DNA from: Sesamum alatum
Lineage: Eukaryota > Streptophyta > Magnoliopsida > Lamiales > Pedaliaceae
DNA: 64,000 nt
Assembly (NCBI GenBank): GCA_034509735.1
Contig: JACGWO010000001.1
Coordinates: 12,726,854-12,790,853 of the forward strand
Reading direction: 5' to 3'
The notes beneath the pieces are model-generated. The model saw nothing but the letters and a program-made list of their open reading frames with translations. It was not told where the DNA came from and did no database searches. Made by a program: the position numbers and the translations under genes. This document shows, piece after piece, positions 35,707 through 47,490 of the stretch (position 1 is its first letter; every line of letters starts with the position of its first letter).

Positions 35707-36104
35707 TGCAACTTGCGATTTGATTGGTGAACTGTTGTTCGAGATATTATCCGTTTGGCTATGTATGGGTCTCACATTTTGTCCTGAAAATGCGTCTCGC
35801 TAAGAAAATGAGGCATTGGGGCTTATAAGCCATACGTCTGCAACCAATATGGGACGCTTGCCTACATAATTAGCCCCCAGACGAGGGTTTTGGGATGGGC
35901 AGATGACCTCGTTCCCATAGACGGCGCCAAATGATGCAGCTTGTGACTTGATCGGTGCCTCGTTGTGCGAGGTATTTCTACTTTGGCTACGTATGACCCT
36001 CACGATTTTGTCCTGAAAATGTGCCTAGCTACGAAAATAAGGTATTGGGGCTTATAAGTCACTCAAATTTCTTATTTGCAATGGATGTGGGACGCTTGCC
36101 TACA
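35707..36104 (-). mobile_element. Complete TRIM retrotransposon, 398 bp
   Basis: Two direct repeats, 35935-36104 (5' LTR on minus) and 35707-35866 (3' LTR), flank a 68-bp internal domain. On the minus strand each LTR starts TGTAGGCAAGCGTCCCA and ends near TGCA. Right after the 5' LTR is TCATTTGGCGCCGTCTATGG, the place and style of a primer-binding site of plant LTR elements, and GGGGGCTAATTA precedes the 3' LTR as a short polypurine-like tract. No coding capacity, which defines TRIMs (mobilised by proteins made elsewhere). Flanks TATAA and TCAAG do not match well. Related copies are at 58172-58594 and 27346-27522. Confidence 0.8.
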
Positions 36105-37322
36105 TCAAGTTACTATAAGTTCAGAACAACGCGATGTACTCACAGCTGACATCGTCAAATTTGAGAAAAATCCTTTTTATTTTAAACGTTCATATTCCGT
36201 GTAATTCTTATAAAGAGAAAGACATTTTAAATAGTAAGCATTTTGTCAAATAAATTTAAATTATAAGATCTTGAACCTGTATAAAATAGTATGTATATAT
36301 ATATATATATAATACTCCTATATAGGAAGATAATTGAAGTAAATACGATTATTGGTTAGTAGAGGTGTAATCATAACAAACTCGAACAACTTCAGTTCTT
36401 ACATATATTTATTATTTTTTATATTAGTTGAATTCCACCTTCTACTGAATAAAGAAAATTTATTTAAATTTAAATCATCGCGTACAACAAATTAAATTTA
36501 AATTAATATTTTTTTCACCGACTATTCTCAAATTAATTAATTATCAAATAACTTGTTTATTTTAAAAATCAAAATAGATGACCAAGTACAAGTATCTGTA
36601 GCATAACAAAAATACTTTCCTCATTATAAATATGTCTGCTCCCGGCAATTGTGGTCATTTCGTAAGAACAAGACATGAAAGATGTAACAACTTGTTTGTT
36701 TATGTTTATATTTTTATTTTTATTTTTGAAAAAATAATTAAAGTTAAAACATACTTATTTATATGTATTCTCATTAAAAATACATTAATTTGATACTATA
36801 ATAAAAAATAAAATATAATCTTATTAATCATTTCAAATATATTCTTATTTTTGCACGAAAGATACACAAAGTGAACATATTTTCCACCAAAAATTAAAAA
36901 TAGAAACATAAACGAGCTGTAACTTTCCTACACGGCTATGTAAGATTTTGTTGGTAAATTTGTGCTTTGTACTGCACAAGAGTCTTCATCTTTTGATGGA
37001 TTTAGATTGGTTTTATCTCTTTATAATGATTAATTCTTTTCTTTTGTACAGAATGAAAAAGTATGGATGACATCTTGCAAAATCATAAAGGAAAATTACA
37101 TTTATGCCGAATATATCAATTGAAGTCTCTATAACTGATCTACTATCGGTAAAACCTAAAATTTAATTACATTGAAAATCAATACACAAAATAAGACATA
37201 TCATTTTTAATTACGGTGAAAATCAATACACAAATAGGGTATACATTTTGCTCCATTAATCACCCCAACAACGATTCAAATTCACATAATTACATTATTA
37301 CGTGGAAATGTTCATACTAATT
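36105..37322. other. AT-rich intergenic
   Basis: No gene seen. A (TA)n run at 36294-36311 and long AT tracts. Confidence 0.45.
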
Positions 37323-37496
37323 ACTCATATAAGATTATTTTTTTTTCAATAAAAATTTCATTAATTAAAAATTATAGTGTTCAAGGAATATCGAATTCTT
37401 GTCATAAAATATATTCGGAAACAAAAAAATTGATGGAATTGGACCATCCAAATTTACACTATATGCCCATTTAGCAAGACCACTCATACAAGATTA
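37323..37496 (-). mobile_element. 5'-truncated LINE copy (144 bp) with 15-bp target duplication
   Basis: Between 37338 and 37481 the sequence matches the 3' end of the LINE at 29151: a poly-T, then TAGTGTTCAAGGAAT, and GGAATTGGACCATCC with TATGCCCATTTAGC. Flanks ACTCATATAAGATTA (37323-37337) and ACTCATACAAGATTA (37482-37496) are a 15-bp direct repeat with one mismatch, a textbook LINE target-site duplication. It is inserted in the same orientation as the long LINE. Confidence 0.88.
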
Positions 37497-38261
37497 ATAA
37501 TAATATTGTAATGAATTTCAAATTAAGGGAGTTTTCTAAATTATTTCTCAAAATTTGGATGAAATCTAAATTTATCCCGTCTTTGCTTTATGCTGTTTCC
37601 GTACAGTTTGACAGAGTGACATGATGATGTGATAATTCAGAGTGATGAGACGTAATGGGCTCTTTTTAAGCCGTCAAATCGTGAGGGAGCTTTACAGATG
37701 GACGGTCCTGATTGGTGGTTCATGGCTGTCGCCCACGCTCTCGACTCCCAACTCCAGATCCTCTTTGCACCACACCCCCACACCACGTAGCCAATCTGAC
37801 GTCATCCCTATGTCATCATTCGTCAATAATTTTTTTTTTTTTTTTTTGCCTATTTGTTATTATTTTTCAATTCGAGTTGGTTTTGGCAAAAGTTTTAAAA
37901 TCACACAATTTCACCTACACTTCTCTACTTAATATCGATTCGTATTTAACCACTTGATTACCTTTTTTTTTTTTTTTTCAAATATCGTTTGAATAATTTT
38001 GCAAAAGTATGCTTTATTTTATACATTTCTTACAAAAAAAATAAAATTAGAAAAAAAATTCATTACATTTAAACTAATTTTTCAATTGCTCTAAAAGTAA
38101 TATATATATATATATATTAGACTTATATATTAAGATATTGGTATATTTATATAACCATTTTTTTATAACTACAAAACATTTTTGTATTTGGTTTAATTTA
38201 CATATAAAGAATTTATATGCTCAGAAATCGCGTGCAGCGACGACTAATTATCAGTCAATGA
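37497..38261. other. Intergenic with a GC-richer unique island
   Basis: 37600-37810 is non-repetitive and less AT-rich (TGACGTCATC is at 37798-37807, a palindromic bZIP-type ACGT core). It resembles upstream regulatory DNA, but no gene follows on either side. The frames at 37642-37932 and 37712-37957 have no family resemblance. Confidence 0.35.
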
Positions 38262-38345
38262 AGTCTAGCTCAGTTGGCGAAGTTGAGGCCTTATGATCCT
38301 AAAAGTTATGGGTTTAAACTTCCAGCGTGAGATGATATTGTTACA
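38262..38345 (+). repeat. tRNA-derived SINE-like sequence
   Basis: TAGCTCAGTTGG (38266-38277) fits a pol III A box and GGGTTTAAACTTCC (38310-38323) fits a B box, about 33 bases apart as in a tRNA promoter. The sequence does not fold into a normal tRNA, and it is followed by AT-rich text, so a SINE head is preferred. Similar B-box bearing sequences lie at 54612-54700 and 60970-61068 on the minus strand. Confidence 0.6.
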
Positions 38346-39196
38346 ACTGTATAGTATTTATTGTTTTTAACTGTAATAATTAAGTATTATTTATGTAATA
38401 TTATTGAGTTGATTAATTTAATTATTTTTTTCGATGTTGATATTCGACAGGACTACTTATAATTTTTTAACGTCAATTAATAAATTTCATCACTTTTAAT
38501 TAAAAAATTTATCAAAGAAAAAAAATGTTGAAGCCAGAAGTGTGTAGCCCGGTCCATTGGACCCGAATAAACAGAGAAAGGTGAAGCAAAGAAAATAGTA
38601 GAGTAAAAAGATAGTTGTACATTGTAATGCGTCCAAATCAGACACCCAGGTGTACCAACCCCACAACTGGGGCCCTCTTGTACTTTCTGTCGTATACGTG
38701 GCATCACCCCGTGGCCCCTCCACTCTTCTTCCCTGTACCGAGGCGCACACCTCCATTCTAGATTGGAAAATAAAAACAAACACCCATTTTTCCACCAAAA
38801 ATACTACTCCATGGAATTCTTATTCAAGTCAATTTTAATTCAATTGCATAGTGATAATAACATAATTATTATATATTTAATTTTTTTTATAATTATATAT
38901 CAATCACATAATAAATATCATATACTCGTTGAATTAGATTTTGATTTAAGAAATATTACGTTTGTATGCTTTCGTTGCAGTACCAATAAAGAAAATTATG
39001 TATAAACATTGAAGAAATATGGTTGTTGTTTGAAAAAGTCTGTTGAGTGTAGTTATGGTCACTGCAATAAGACTTGAGATGTTTTTCGATTCGGACAATA
39101 AATTATGGAAAAAATAATTTTACAAATAGTATATCTTTAAAATGAATATTTTTGCTACCTGCAGAAAAAATGAAATGGCGGCATATAGTAAGAGAA

Positions 39197-39237
<41 letters not shown>

Positions 39238-39815
39238 AAATGTAGAATTCATGGAATGTGACAGACAGCTAAAGCATTGCTGATGAAAATTCATGTATCA
39301 CATAGCAAAATTGACCATCTGATTTTATGATAAGAGAAACTATTTTATTTACTTTTGGTTCATATTAATATGTTAATGAAACCAAGAAAATGGGTTACAG
39401 CATTTGTATGGGGGTAAAGGGGAAAAAGCAAAGAACAAAGAAAAATCACACACACTCCATATGCCTAAATTATTGGACTCCACTAGTTTTTTGGTTGTTT
39501 CAAAGAGCAAGAGCCTTTTCTTTCTCACCCAATCAAACACATTAATAATTCAGTCTTTTTTTTAGTCATTGGATTTCAATTACATTATAAATTTTAATTA
39601 TCAACAATCACTCACGTAAATCTGTCAATAGGTGGGCATTGCCTTACCCAAACTCGAACTTAATAAATATTTGTAGTTATTATTTATAAAATACTAGTAG
39701 CCACTGCACTCGATCTTCGCTCGTACAAAATTTTAAATGTAAATTAAGGTAAATACAAAATTCTTCTAATTGTAAATAAAATAAAATTGTATATTCATTA
39801 TACTGTGATATGATT
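38346..39815. other. Intergenic, one unique island and a poly(A) run
   Basis: 38520-38770 is less AT-rich and non-repetitive, with minus frames (38477-38779, 38496-38798) that match nothing known. A run of 34 A occupies 39200-39233. No other feature recognised. Confidence 0.35.
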
Positions 39816-41324
39816 TGTAACATCCATGAATGTTTATACATAATTGTGGTACAAGTTGATAATTATAAAGAAATACAAATTTATTAATAAGCAAATTATA
39901 GGTTTGAAATTAGAATATATTAAAAGTGTGGGATTAAATTGAGGCTTTCTAAATAAATAATTGGGGTTAAATTATATAAATTAGAAAATTTGGGGACCAA
40001 ATTATAATTATACCAAAAGTCATCCAAACAAAAAATAAATAAAAATTTGAGGGGTAGCCACATCGCTGCCACTAATATTGAAAGGAGATTAGCAATTTTC
40101 ACTGCCTAACTATTCCCCTATTAAAATAATGTGAGGCAAAGTTGTTTGGATTCGTTTTTTTTTTTTTTTTTTTTTTGGAGGCTCAGCTCACACAGACCCA
40201 CAAATTTATTTCAATTCCCTTGTTCAACCTTCTCAAATCAGAACGCGGAGATAAAGTAGAGGGTTGATTAGCCCCTTTTACTAATGTAATCATTTTGGGA
40301 TTTGAGGTAAGTATAGTTAATTGGATTTATATATATATATATATATATCCTTGTGTTGTATGCGTGATCGTGAATAGTTGCCTATTTGTCTGGATTACAT
40401 TGTGATTATGTGACGTTGTCATTATGCTTATGTCATGTGGTTATGGGGTAAGAAGGATGAAGAATGATTGTACGTTGCATGCTATTTTCTTGCGGATTGG
40501 AATTGAATGATGAGATTATTGATGAATGTTGTGAATTGAGATGAAGAGATGACTTACCTAGTTGGGGAACATAGTCAATGGTTTATGATGATGTGGTTGA
40601 TGACGAGGAATATCCTGTACTGATAGCTACACACTGGGGTGGTCTAGGGATGTCATGTTCGTTGTGATGTCCTGTGCTGATATTGCTACACACTCAAATA
40701 GTGTGGGGATATCACAGTCGACGGGTATCCTGTGTTGTACATGATATGACATTGATTGAGATGAGGATGACCGGCAGAACCATTGACTTATGTACTCCAA
40801 TTATAGTAAGCAAGGCCCTAAGAATATAAAACTGTGACTTCAGATATTGTATTGTGGATTAATGCATGATGGTGGCATTGATTACTTTATAGCTTTATTG
40901 TAATTATATATATATCGAATATTCGTTGGTTTATGGCATTGCGTGTATCTATGCGTCTATATAGGCTGATTAGTTATAATTATTGAGTAGGCAGCTCATC
41001 CCTTGTCAAATATTTTTCAGGAAATAAGTCACAGTGACTAGCCAAAGGGTGAATCCTAAGTCGATTTTCTATATTACTAGGTGGGTCAGCAGTGTATCTT
41101 GAGTTGGAAGCCGTAGTTGTATAATTCCGTATGTATAAGGCTTTCAATCGATTTGTATTTTAAGTTCTGTAATAACTAAAAAGTGCACATTTTTCCTTTC
41201 CTCATATTTATAAATACTAGCGTTGATGGTTAAATACAATATTTCGATGACGCATGTCATTATCTTATTAGGTTAAATGTGGATTTCTTATAAGACGGAA
41301 TGTAATTACCGAGGGGGTGTTACA
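39816..41324 (-). mobile_element. Solo LTR, 1509 bp, inverted relative of family A
   Basis: On the minus strand it starts TGTAACACCCCCTCGGTAAT, closely matching the start of the LTR at 10114 (TGTGACACCCCCTCCATAAT). The next 60 bases also align (GTCTTATAAGAAATCCACAT against ATCTTATAAAGAATTCACAT). A second block, GCTTACCTCAAATCC..., also matches. It ends TGGATGTTACA on the minus strand, so inverted TGTAAC/GTTACA termini are kept. Flanks TGATT (39811-39815) and GGATT (41325-41329) match at 4 of 5 bases. No internal domain or second LTR adjoins. Confidence 0.8.
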
Positions 41325-41681
41325 GGATTCATCCATTTGCAGATATAATGAATTCACATAAAACACCTACTTCCTATACAATATTGTGTTGTTGGTGAAC
41401 AATCAATGATTTTTTTATTTGATTCCTTATTCATAACTTTATTCCTTTTGTTTCTTTAAAGAAAACACAAAAACGAATTCTTCTATTAACGTTCTTTCTC
41501 TTTAATCCTTTTCCCAGCTTCCTTCAATCGACGAAGAAGACAGAGGAAAGAGATTCAAAATAAAAGTTAAAAATTTGGGTTTAAGTGGGAAGCAAAAGAA
41601 ATTGTGGGCAAAAAATTTCAATTTGCAAAATATTTAATAGAAGTAATGGATATTTGTAGAGAGAGTAATGAAAATTTAAAT
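41325..41681. other. Spacer
   Basis: No gene or repeat boundary recognised. Confidence 0.4.
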
Positions 41682-42905
41682 AAAGAATTTGGTGAATACT
41701 TCATTTCACATGTCATATTACAGTTTTATATATTACAAATAAAGAGTAATTTATTATTGTAAAATAAATCAAATAAATATGGAAATGAAGATGAGAACAA
41801 GAAAGTATTTTTTTTCTTTTTAAAAATAAGGGTTCATAAAAAGGGCAATTAGGTAGTTTAAAATTTGGTATGAGACCACCGATATTGTGTTAAATCTGTT
41901 TGCCCTCCACAAATGATAAATTTCACTTTGTCAAAAGAAATATGCAAATGGATTATGTAAAAATAAAAGATAAAATTTATAAAATGCTAAAATAACTTCT
42001 TTTCTAGACATAAAAAGGTCTTTTTTTTATAATTAGTATAGATAATTAGTAGAGAATATTATGGCTTACTTTCTTAATATTAATTAGTCAATAATTATTC
42101 ATTAAGCTTTATTTTTTTAATATAAGGAACCATGATTGTACTTCACAATTAAAATATTAAATATAATATTATTTATATATATTCATTCTTTTAATTAATT
42201 TTTCTTTTGATATTTTTAGATTGTTTAATACTCTTATCTTCAATATCCGATATTTATTTTATTTTTATTTTAATAAATATGATTTATTACAGTTCTAATA
42301 TATTTTAATATAAAAATTAAATATATCCATAAATTTAAAATTTAAAAATATATATACAAAAACGTTCATGAACAATATTTTTAAATAAAAAATTGTGGTG
42401 AACACTTCATTTCACATGGGATATTACAGTTTTATACTACAAAAAAAGGTAATTTATTATTACACAATAAAATAAATCAAATAAATATAAAAATAAAGAT
42501 GAAAACGTGGAAGTTTTTTTTTAAGGAACGAGGGTTGATAAATAACATATTAATTACATGTTTCTTATTAAGACCAAATTTTGGACAAATATATTAACAT
42601 ATTAGATTGTGAGAGAAGTTTTAAACTTTTAATTGGGTTTTTGTAAACCAAAAAAAAGAAGAAAAAGTTGGTGGGAGAACATGGGTGATTATGGCAAGAG
42701 GGCATAGTTGGTAGTTTGTAAAATTGGTATGAGAACTACCAATATGATATCAAATTTTTATCTTTGTCCTCCAAAAAATATTAATTTCATTCTATAGAAA
42801 GAAATAAGAAATGTATTATACAAAAAGTAAAGGGTAGTTTCTATAAAAATCACAAAAAAATTGTCATTTTAGACACAAAATAGCCTTATCTTTTACAAAT
42901 AGTAT
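41682..42905 (+). repeat. Two diverged direct repeats of about 370-500 bp
   Basis: TGGTGAATACTTCATTTCACATG (41690 area) is matched by TGGTGAACACTTCATTTCACATG (42396 area). Downstream blocks keep the same order: TTATTATTGTAAAATAAATC against TTATTATTACACAATAAAATAAATC; GGTATGAGACCACC against GGTATGAGAACTACC; TAGACATAAAAAGG against TAGACACAAAATAG. Offset is about 705-850 bases because the second copy has an insertion. Old duplication of unknown origin. Confidence 0.7.
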
Positions 42906-44135
42906 AAACAGTATAAATACTCAGACAACATCCATCCAATACCCGTTGGGTTTTACCCATTGTATATCCATAATTATTGGGTCCAATCTTAGTCTTACCC
43001 ATTGGGTATTACTTATGTTAAAATAAATGAACCATTATACACATCTTTTTATAAATGATATCACCAGAACATATTACATGAAAATTGATAAAATATTAAA
43101 AAAAATATTTCATAACTTGCAATCGATAAAATGAATTAAAAGCTATTCAACTTTTAACATGTACAAATTGAACATCGTTGAAATACAAATAATGATTTTG
43201 ACTTTGCTAAAATATTAGACCATTATTAATCAATTACACAAGATTCGAGATATGAACAAAAATTAAAGTATGAAATTGTATTTTAACTTTGAAATAATAT
43301 TTTTTATAGATTTGAAATTGCATTCAACTTTAATTTAACGAGCTTTTTACAATTCAAATTCACACAAATCTTATCAGTCTCATATGTTTGTCGAGCTTAA
43401 CAAATTTTAGATGATAAGTAAATCGAGCTAATTTATATAAAAAAAAATTACAAAGTCAATGAACTTCTAGATTTTACCCGTACAATATTCATACCTACGG
43501 GTATTTTAAAATCTAGACCTTACTCATATACAACATACTTATTTCAATAAGTATGAGTCCAAGTGTGAGTCTAATATAAAACTATTGGATCCAAGTCTGG
43601 GTATTATTATTATAATGAATCTAAATCTTGATAGTATCCACCCATTGACAGGTCGAAATCATTATATATCAATTATCAATATAAAATATATATAACTAAC
43701 TAATAATCACTATTATAGTAAACCAACGATTACAATTAAAACATACAATACTCACACGTCAATGTTATTCGAATTTTGAACCAATAATTTGCTAATTGAT
43801 TTACATCAATATTAAATTAAAGTATATAATAGAGATATCAATGTGTAATTTTAAAAAAAATAATATTAATCACACAATATACTTGCAATGAGGTTGATCC
43901 GATACGATTAAATTATGAAATTAGGATTATGATTGGCCAAATAATAATAAATTATGGCCACCCATCAATTAATCTAACGAGTTTTTTCACTCATTTTTAA
44001 CAAGCAATAATGGAGAAATTACGCAAAATTAGAACAAAATTTCTGACCCTTCGATACTGACTTTTTCTTACCCTTAATTAATAAATAAAAGGGCTAGAAA
44101 AGGGATTCTGGAAAATTTCAAAAGGAAAAAGTACT
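42906..44135. other. AT-rich intergenic downstream of the cyclin gene
   Basis: No gene or element recognised. The 3' UTR of the minus-strand cyclin probably lies just below 44136. Confidence 0.4.
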
Positions 44136-45594
44136 CTATGGTTGCGGTTCCTGTACATCCGGCGTAGACAATCTCTGCCTCTTGCGTTCTGGCTCGGCTT
44201 CCCCATCGCCAGCGCCAGACCCGGAGCCTGAGCCGGGGCCGGATACTGAGGCTGGATTTTCGGAATGGGTGTCACAGCTAGCACAAGCAGCCGCATCAAG
44301 GACACCGATGGGACTCGGCGGCGCGAGAGGCTCAATGCTCATGACTTTAAGACCGTCTGAGGGACACGTGTCCAACAAGTATTCCTCCATCAGTTGATGA
44401 CAGCTTCTCACCATTTCCTGTCTCCGGGAAAAATACCAATTCATTATTGCCATTCAACTCCCCCGAGATTTCGAAATTCCAATTTACCACCCCAAATTAA
44501 TATACAGATTTCTAGTGTAACCCCCATCTGCAACGAACTAGAACCCTCCAAAATAACACACCCGGAACTTACTCTGTCTACTCTGTCATCGAAAGGAGTG
44601 TGCAGATTTACACCCTTACCGGCGGCGGAACTCACGGCGGCCGCTGCAATGACCGACGGCGGGAAACCCAAGAAATCTATCACTGTTATTCATTTACCAC
44701 AGAATTACACAAATCATGAACTTCAACAAGAGATCAAAATCTTATTCGATAATGACTAATTGCTGAGAGGATTACCACGGGTGGTATTGAGGATAATATT
44801 GGAGGCGACGGAGTGGAGGGCGGAAGCCGAATCTGGTTTGGAGGCGGAAGACGGGAGCATTGAGATGAAGTAATAGAGGTAGTCAAAGGGAGTAACAGAG
44901 CGAAGTCTCCACTTGAGAGTTGCCATCACCAAAAGCTCCATTCTCTGTATTGTTTTCGGCTCAAAAACACATGATGTTTCAAGCATTTGCAAGTCCAAAA
45001 GCAATGGAACGTATAATTCTTCCATTTTCGCCGCTAGAGACAAACACACCACCGATAGTAGCTGAAATGGCCACCCAGTTTCCTATTTATGGATGGAATT
45101 AAATTAAATACTTAATAATAATCTGCAATGCTGTAGATAAGCCATTGATGTGGCATATATAGATTGAGAAAAGGGATAAATTACCGGAAGTATATGAGAG
45201 GAGAGGAAACGATCGAAGTAGTTGATGGAGAGGAAAGCAGTAACCGGTTTGAATTGGAAGTGTGAATGAACCTATTGAGTGATTAAAAGCTTATTAATAC
45301 TACTATTATCGCCCACGACAAACAGTAGCTCGTGTGTTTGTATGTATACGCACGTACCTTGAGGATGGAATTGATGGAGTCCTGGCGAGCGGTGAAGTGG
45401 CTGGATCGGTTCTGGCAGAGCCGGAGGTAATCCGGGTGGGGCATGTGGTGGGGCTCCGATTCCAACAGCCGCGCGATGAATGACGATTCACCGGATGCTG
45501 AACAATATTCAGGATACGTATCAGCGTCGGATCTGACGACGTCGTCGGCCAATTCCTCGTTACAGAACAAGTTAGTATCGGAATTGTCGGACAT
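44136..45594 (-). CDS. D-type cyclin (closest to the CYCD1 group)
   Basis: Five exons on the minus strand: 45594-45358, 45271-45185, 45082-44776, 44682-44573 and 44417-44136. All introns are GT-AG and the phases agree, giving 340 aa, a usual length for plant D cyclins. The retinoblastoma-binding motif LxCxE is at residues 9-13 (LFCNE). The cyclin box starts in exon 1 (SSHFTARQDSINSILKV). It continues with VTAFLSINYFDRFLSS in exon 2 and CLSLAAKMEE, FEPKTIQRMELLVMATLKW and RLRSVTPFDYL in exon 3. Exon 4 has the PPSVIAAAAV block of the C-terminal fold. The tail is rich in Pro, Ser and Gly, as in unstable PEST-type cyclins. D cyclins bind CDKA and drive G1/S entry through RBR phosphorylation. Assignment to D1 rather than another D class rests on recalled similarity. 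Confidence 0.93.
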
Positions 45595-47007
45595 GGCGGA
45601 GCACGGCGGTGGCGATCAGCGGCACAGCATTAGAGGCGGCGGGGAGGAGAAGAGGAGGAGGAGGAGGAGGCGGTATGGAAACATACACGGCCGCCTAAGG
45701 TTTGTGGAGGAGTAGTAGTACTAGTAAGGACATTTTTTTTTTCACTTCTCTCTCTCTATGTTTCTCTCACACACTCAGTGTGTGTAGTGTGCGTGTTTCT
45801 CTCTCTAAAATCTAAACAAGTGTATGTATGTAACTGTAAGTATAGTCGAAAGATGAGAGGGGAAGGGAGACCGGAGAGTGTTGATGTATGGACTGAGTGT
45901 CAACGTGAAATTCTAAGGTGGAGCAGGTGTAATTAATTTGGTGTATTTATTGCCGTCTGATTTAAAGAGAGGGGTAAATGATTAAAAATACGTCCGATGA
46001 TCTTATGATTAAAGTCGACCGAATTTCGTTTTTTTTTTTTTTTTTTTTTAATTTTTATTTTTTCCCTTTTCTTGGTGGCCGGGGAAAGGAAAGGCCTCTT
46101 GGGCCTTGCAAAACATTACTACTATACTTCAATTTTTATTTGACTTTATGCAAGAAATTTTTAATAATTATTTTTTGTTTCAAGTAGTAAGGTTGATTTC
46201 TTATGATAAAAGAAAATATGTTTGAGTTTAATAATTAATTTATTTATTTAATAATTTTTTTTGTTTCTCACAATGAGAGAAGTATTTTAGAAAAAGTGAA
46301 TTTGAGTAAATTCAACTAGTTACATATAATTATTATTTCATCGCTCATATTATATTAGATCGATGGAGTGAAAGTGACAAAACTATGCAGAAATTTAGTG
46401 AATTTTAATTTTTTTTCAAAAAATAATATTTTTGGTTACTAAGAAAGCACAGATCATATAATTTGTAACCCTAGTGGCACTTCGTATTTTATTTAATGGA
46501 CACAATCTCTTTCTGGAGGAACGTTTAACGATTTCAACATGATTATACGAATAGTTGTACGTGAATGTAATTTAGGTCGAGATCATAACATCCAATCGCA
46601 GAGTTCTTTAATCAAATCTGAACCTAAAAAATAGATTGTTAGGTTTATCTGATGATTCTTTCAATTTCTAAGTAAGTTAAACTAAATTAAAAGTAAATTA
46701 GGAGACGAATAATAGATTTTCAGAATATTTAGCATACATCCTTTACAAACATATTATGAAGGGTATCCATAATCGATTTTATGTGTCAAAAAATGTACAA
46801 AATTCTTGTAGCATGATATACTCCATAAAAATCCAATCTTATGATTGATCCGTAATGATCCAAAAAAAAAACACACAAAATTCTAATCCTATTACAATTG
46901 GAACCCTTTTGTCCTGAAATGAATTTACTGTTGCAAACTTTATTTTATCTTCTACTCTATTCAATGTCCACACGCTATATATATAAAAATGATATCATGC
47001 ATTTTAT
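45595..47007. promoter_or_regulatory. Upstream region of the cyclin gene and intergenic DNA
   Basis: 45595-45900 is the probable 5' UTR and promoter of the cyclin (transcribed leftward): a (GGA)n run at 45650-45672 and CT/GA-rich text, but no clear TATA box. Beyond 46000 the sequence is AT-rich, with a long T run at 46029-46049. No gene seen. Confidence 0.4.
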
Positions 47008-47490
47008 TTACGAAAGAAATTCACACACACGACATATGTACGTTAAATAGAATAAAAGATAGAAGAAAATTTGTATAAGAAACTCCAATCCGCTTTTGTC
47101 CATAGTCATGTATTTACATTTAAGTCCAGCAAAGTGAGGATTTAATTGTAAAATGAGGACTCCAATATTTAAGTTAAACATAAAAGATTGATTGGAGGAG
47201 TGTGTGTGTGTGTGTGATATGATGTGATGTATGTTCCCGGGGGCTGCAACGCATGATAGAAAACTGAAACATACGGTGTATAAAATAGTATACTTTGATA
47301 TTCGGGATTGACTGGTCTTTGCTCTTTGCTCTTTGGTCTTCTTTTCTAACAAACTTATATTTATTTTAATTTGATTATTTGAATGCAGTGGTGTGAGTGA
47401 GTGAGTGATTGTACTAACTTTCAATTCTCTTTGGCTGCCTGCCATGTGCTTTCCCTTGTGGCCAGGCAGCTGCAACTGCACCTCCTTCAT
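47008..47490 (-). other. Unassigned 160-codon frame, possibly part of a small gene
   Basis: The frame starts MKEVQLQLPGHKGKHMAGSQ at 47490. Only the first ~24 codons look gene-like: balanced composition, followed by a GTTAGT donor-like site. The rest is low-complexity and hydrophobic, and is unlikely to be real protein. The first 50 bases can fold into a hairpin (arms GCTGCCTG and CAGGCAGC). I recognise no family and no known microRNA. It could be a first exon, a non-coding transcript or nothing. Confidence 0.2.

Noticed and set aside
35880..35935. GGGATGGGCAGATGACCTCG looks a little like the end of 5S rRNA (as carried by Cassandra TRIMs)
   Set aside because: Only a short phrase is similar; the rest of the 120-base 5S gene and its internal promoter boxes are absent, and the sequence lies between the LTRs, not in them.
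38262..38345. Possible tRNA gene
   Set aside because: A and B boxes are present, but acceptor and anticodon stems do not pair in a normal cloverleaf; SINE head preferred.
44182..45102. Several plus-strand frames over the cyclin locus
   Set aside because: Shadows of the minus-strand cyclin exons; no motif of their own.
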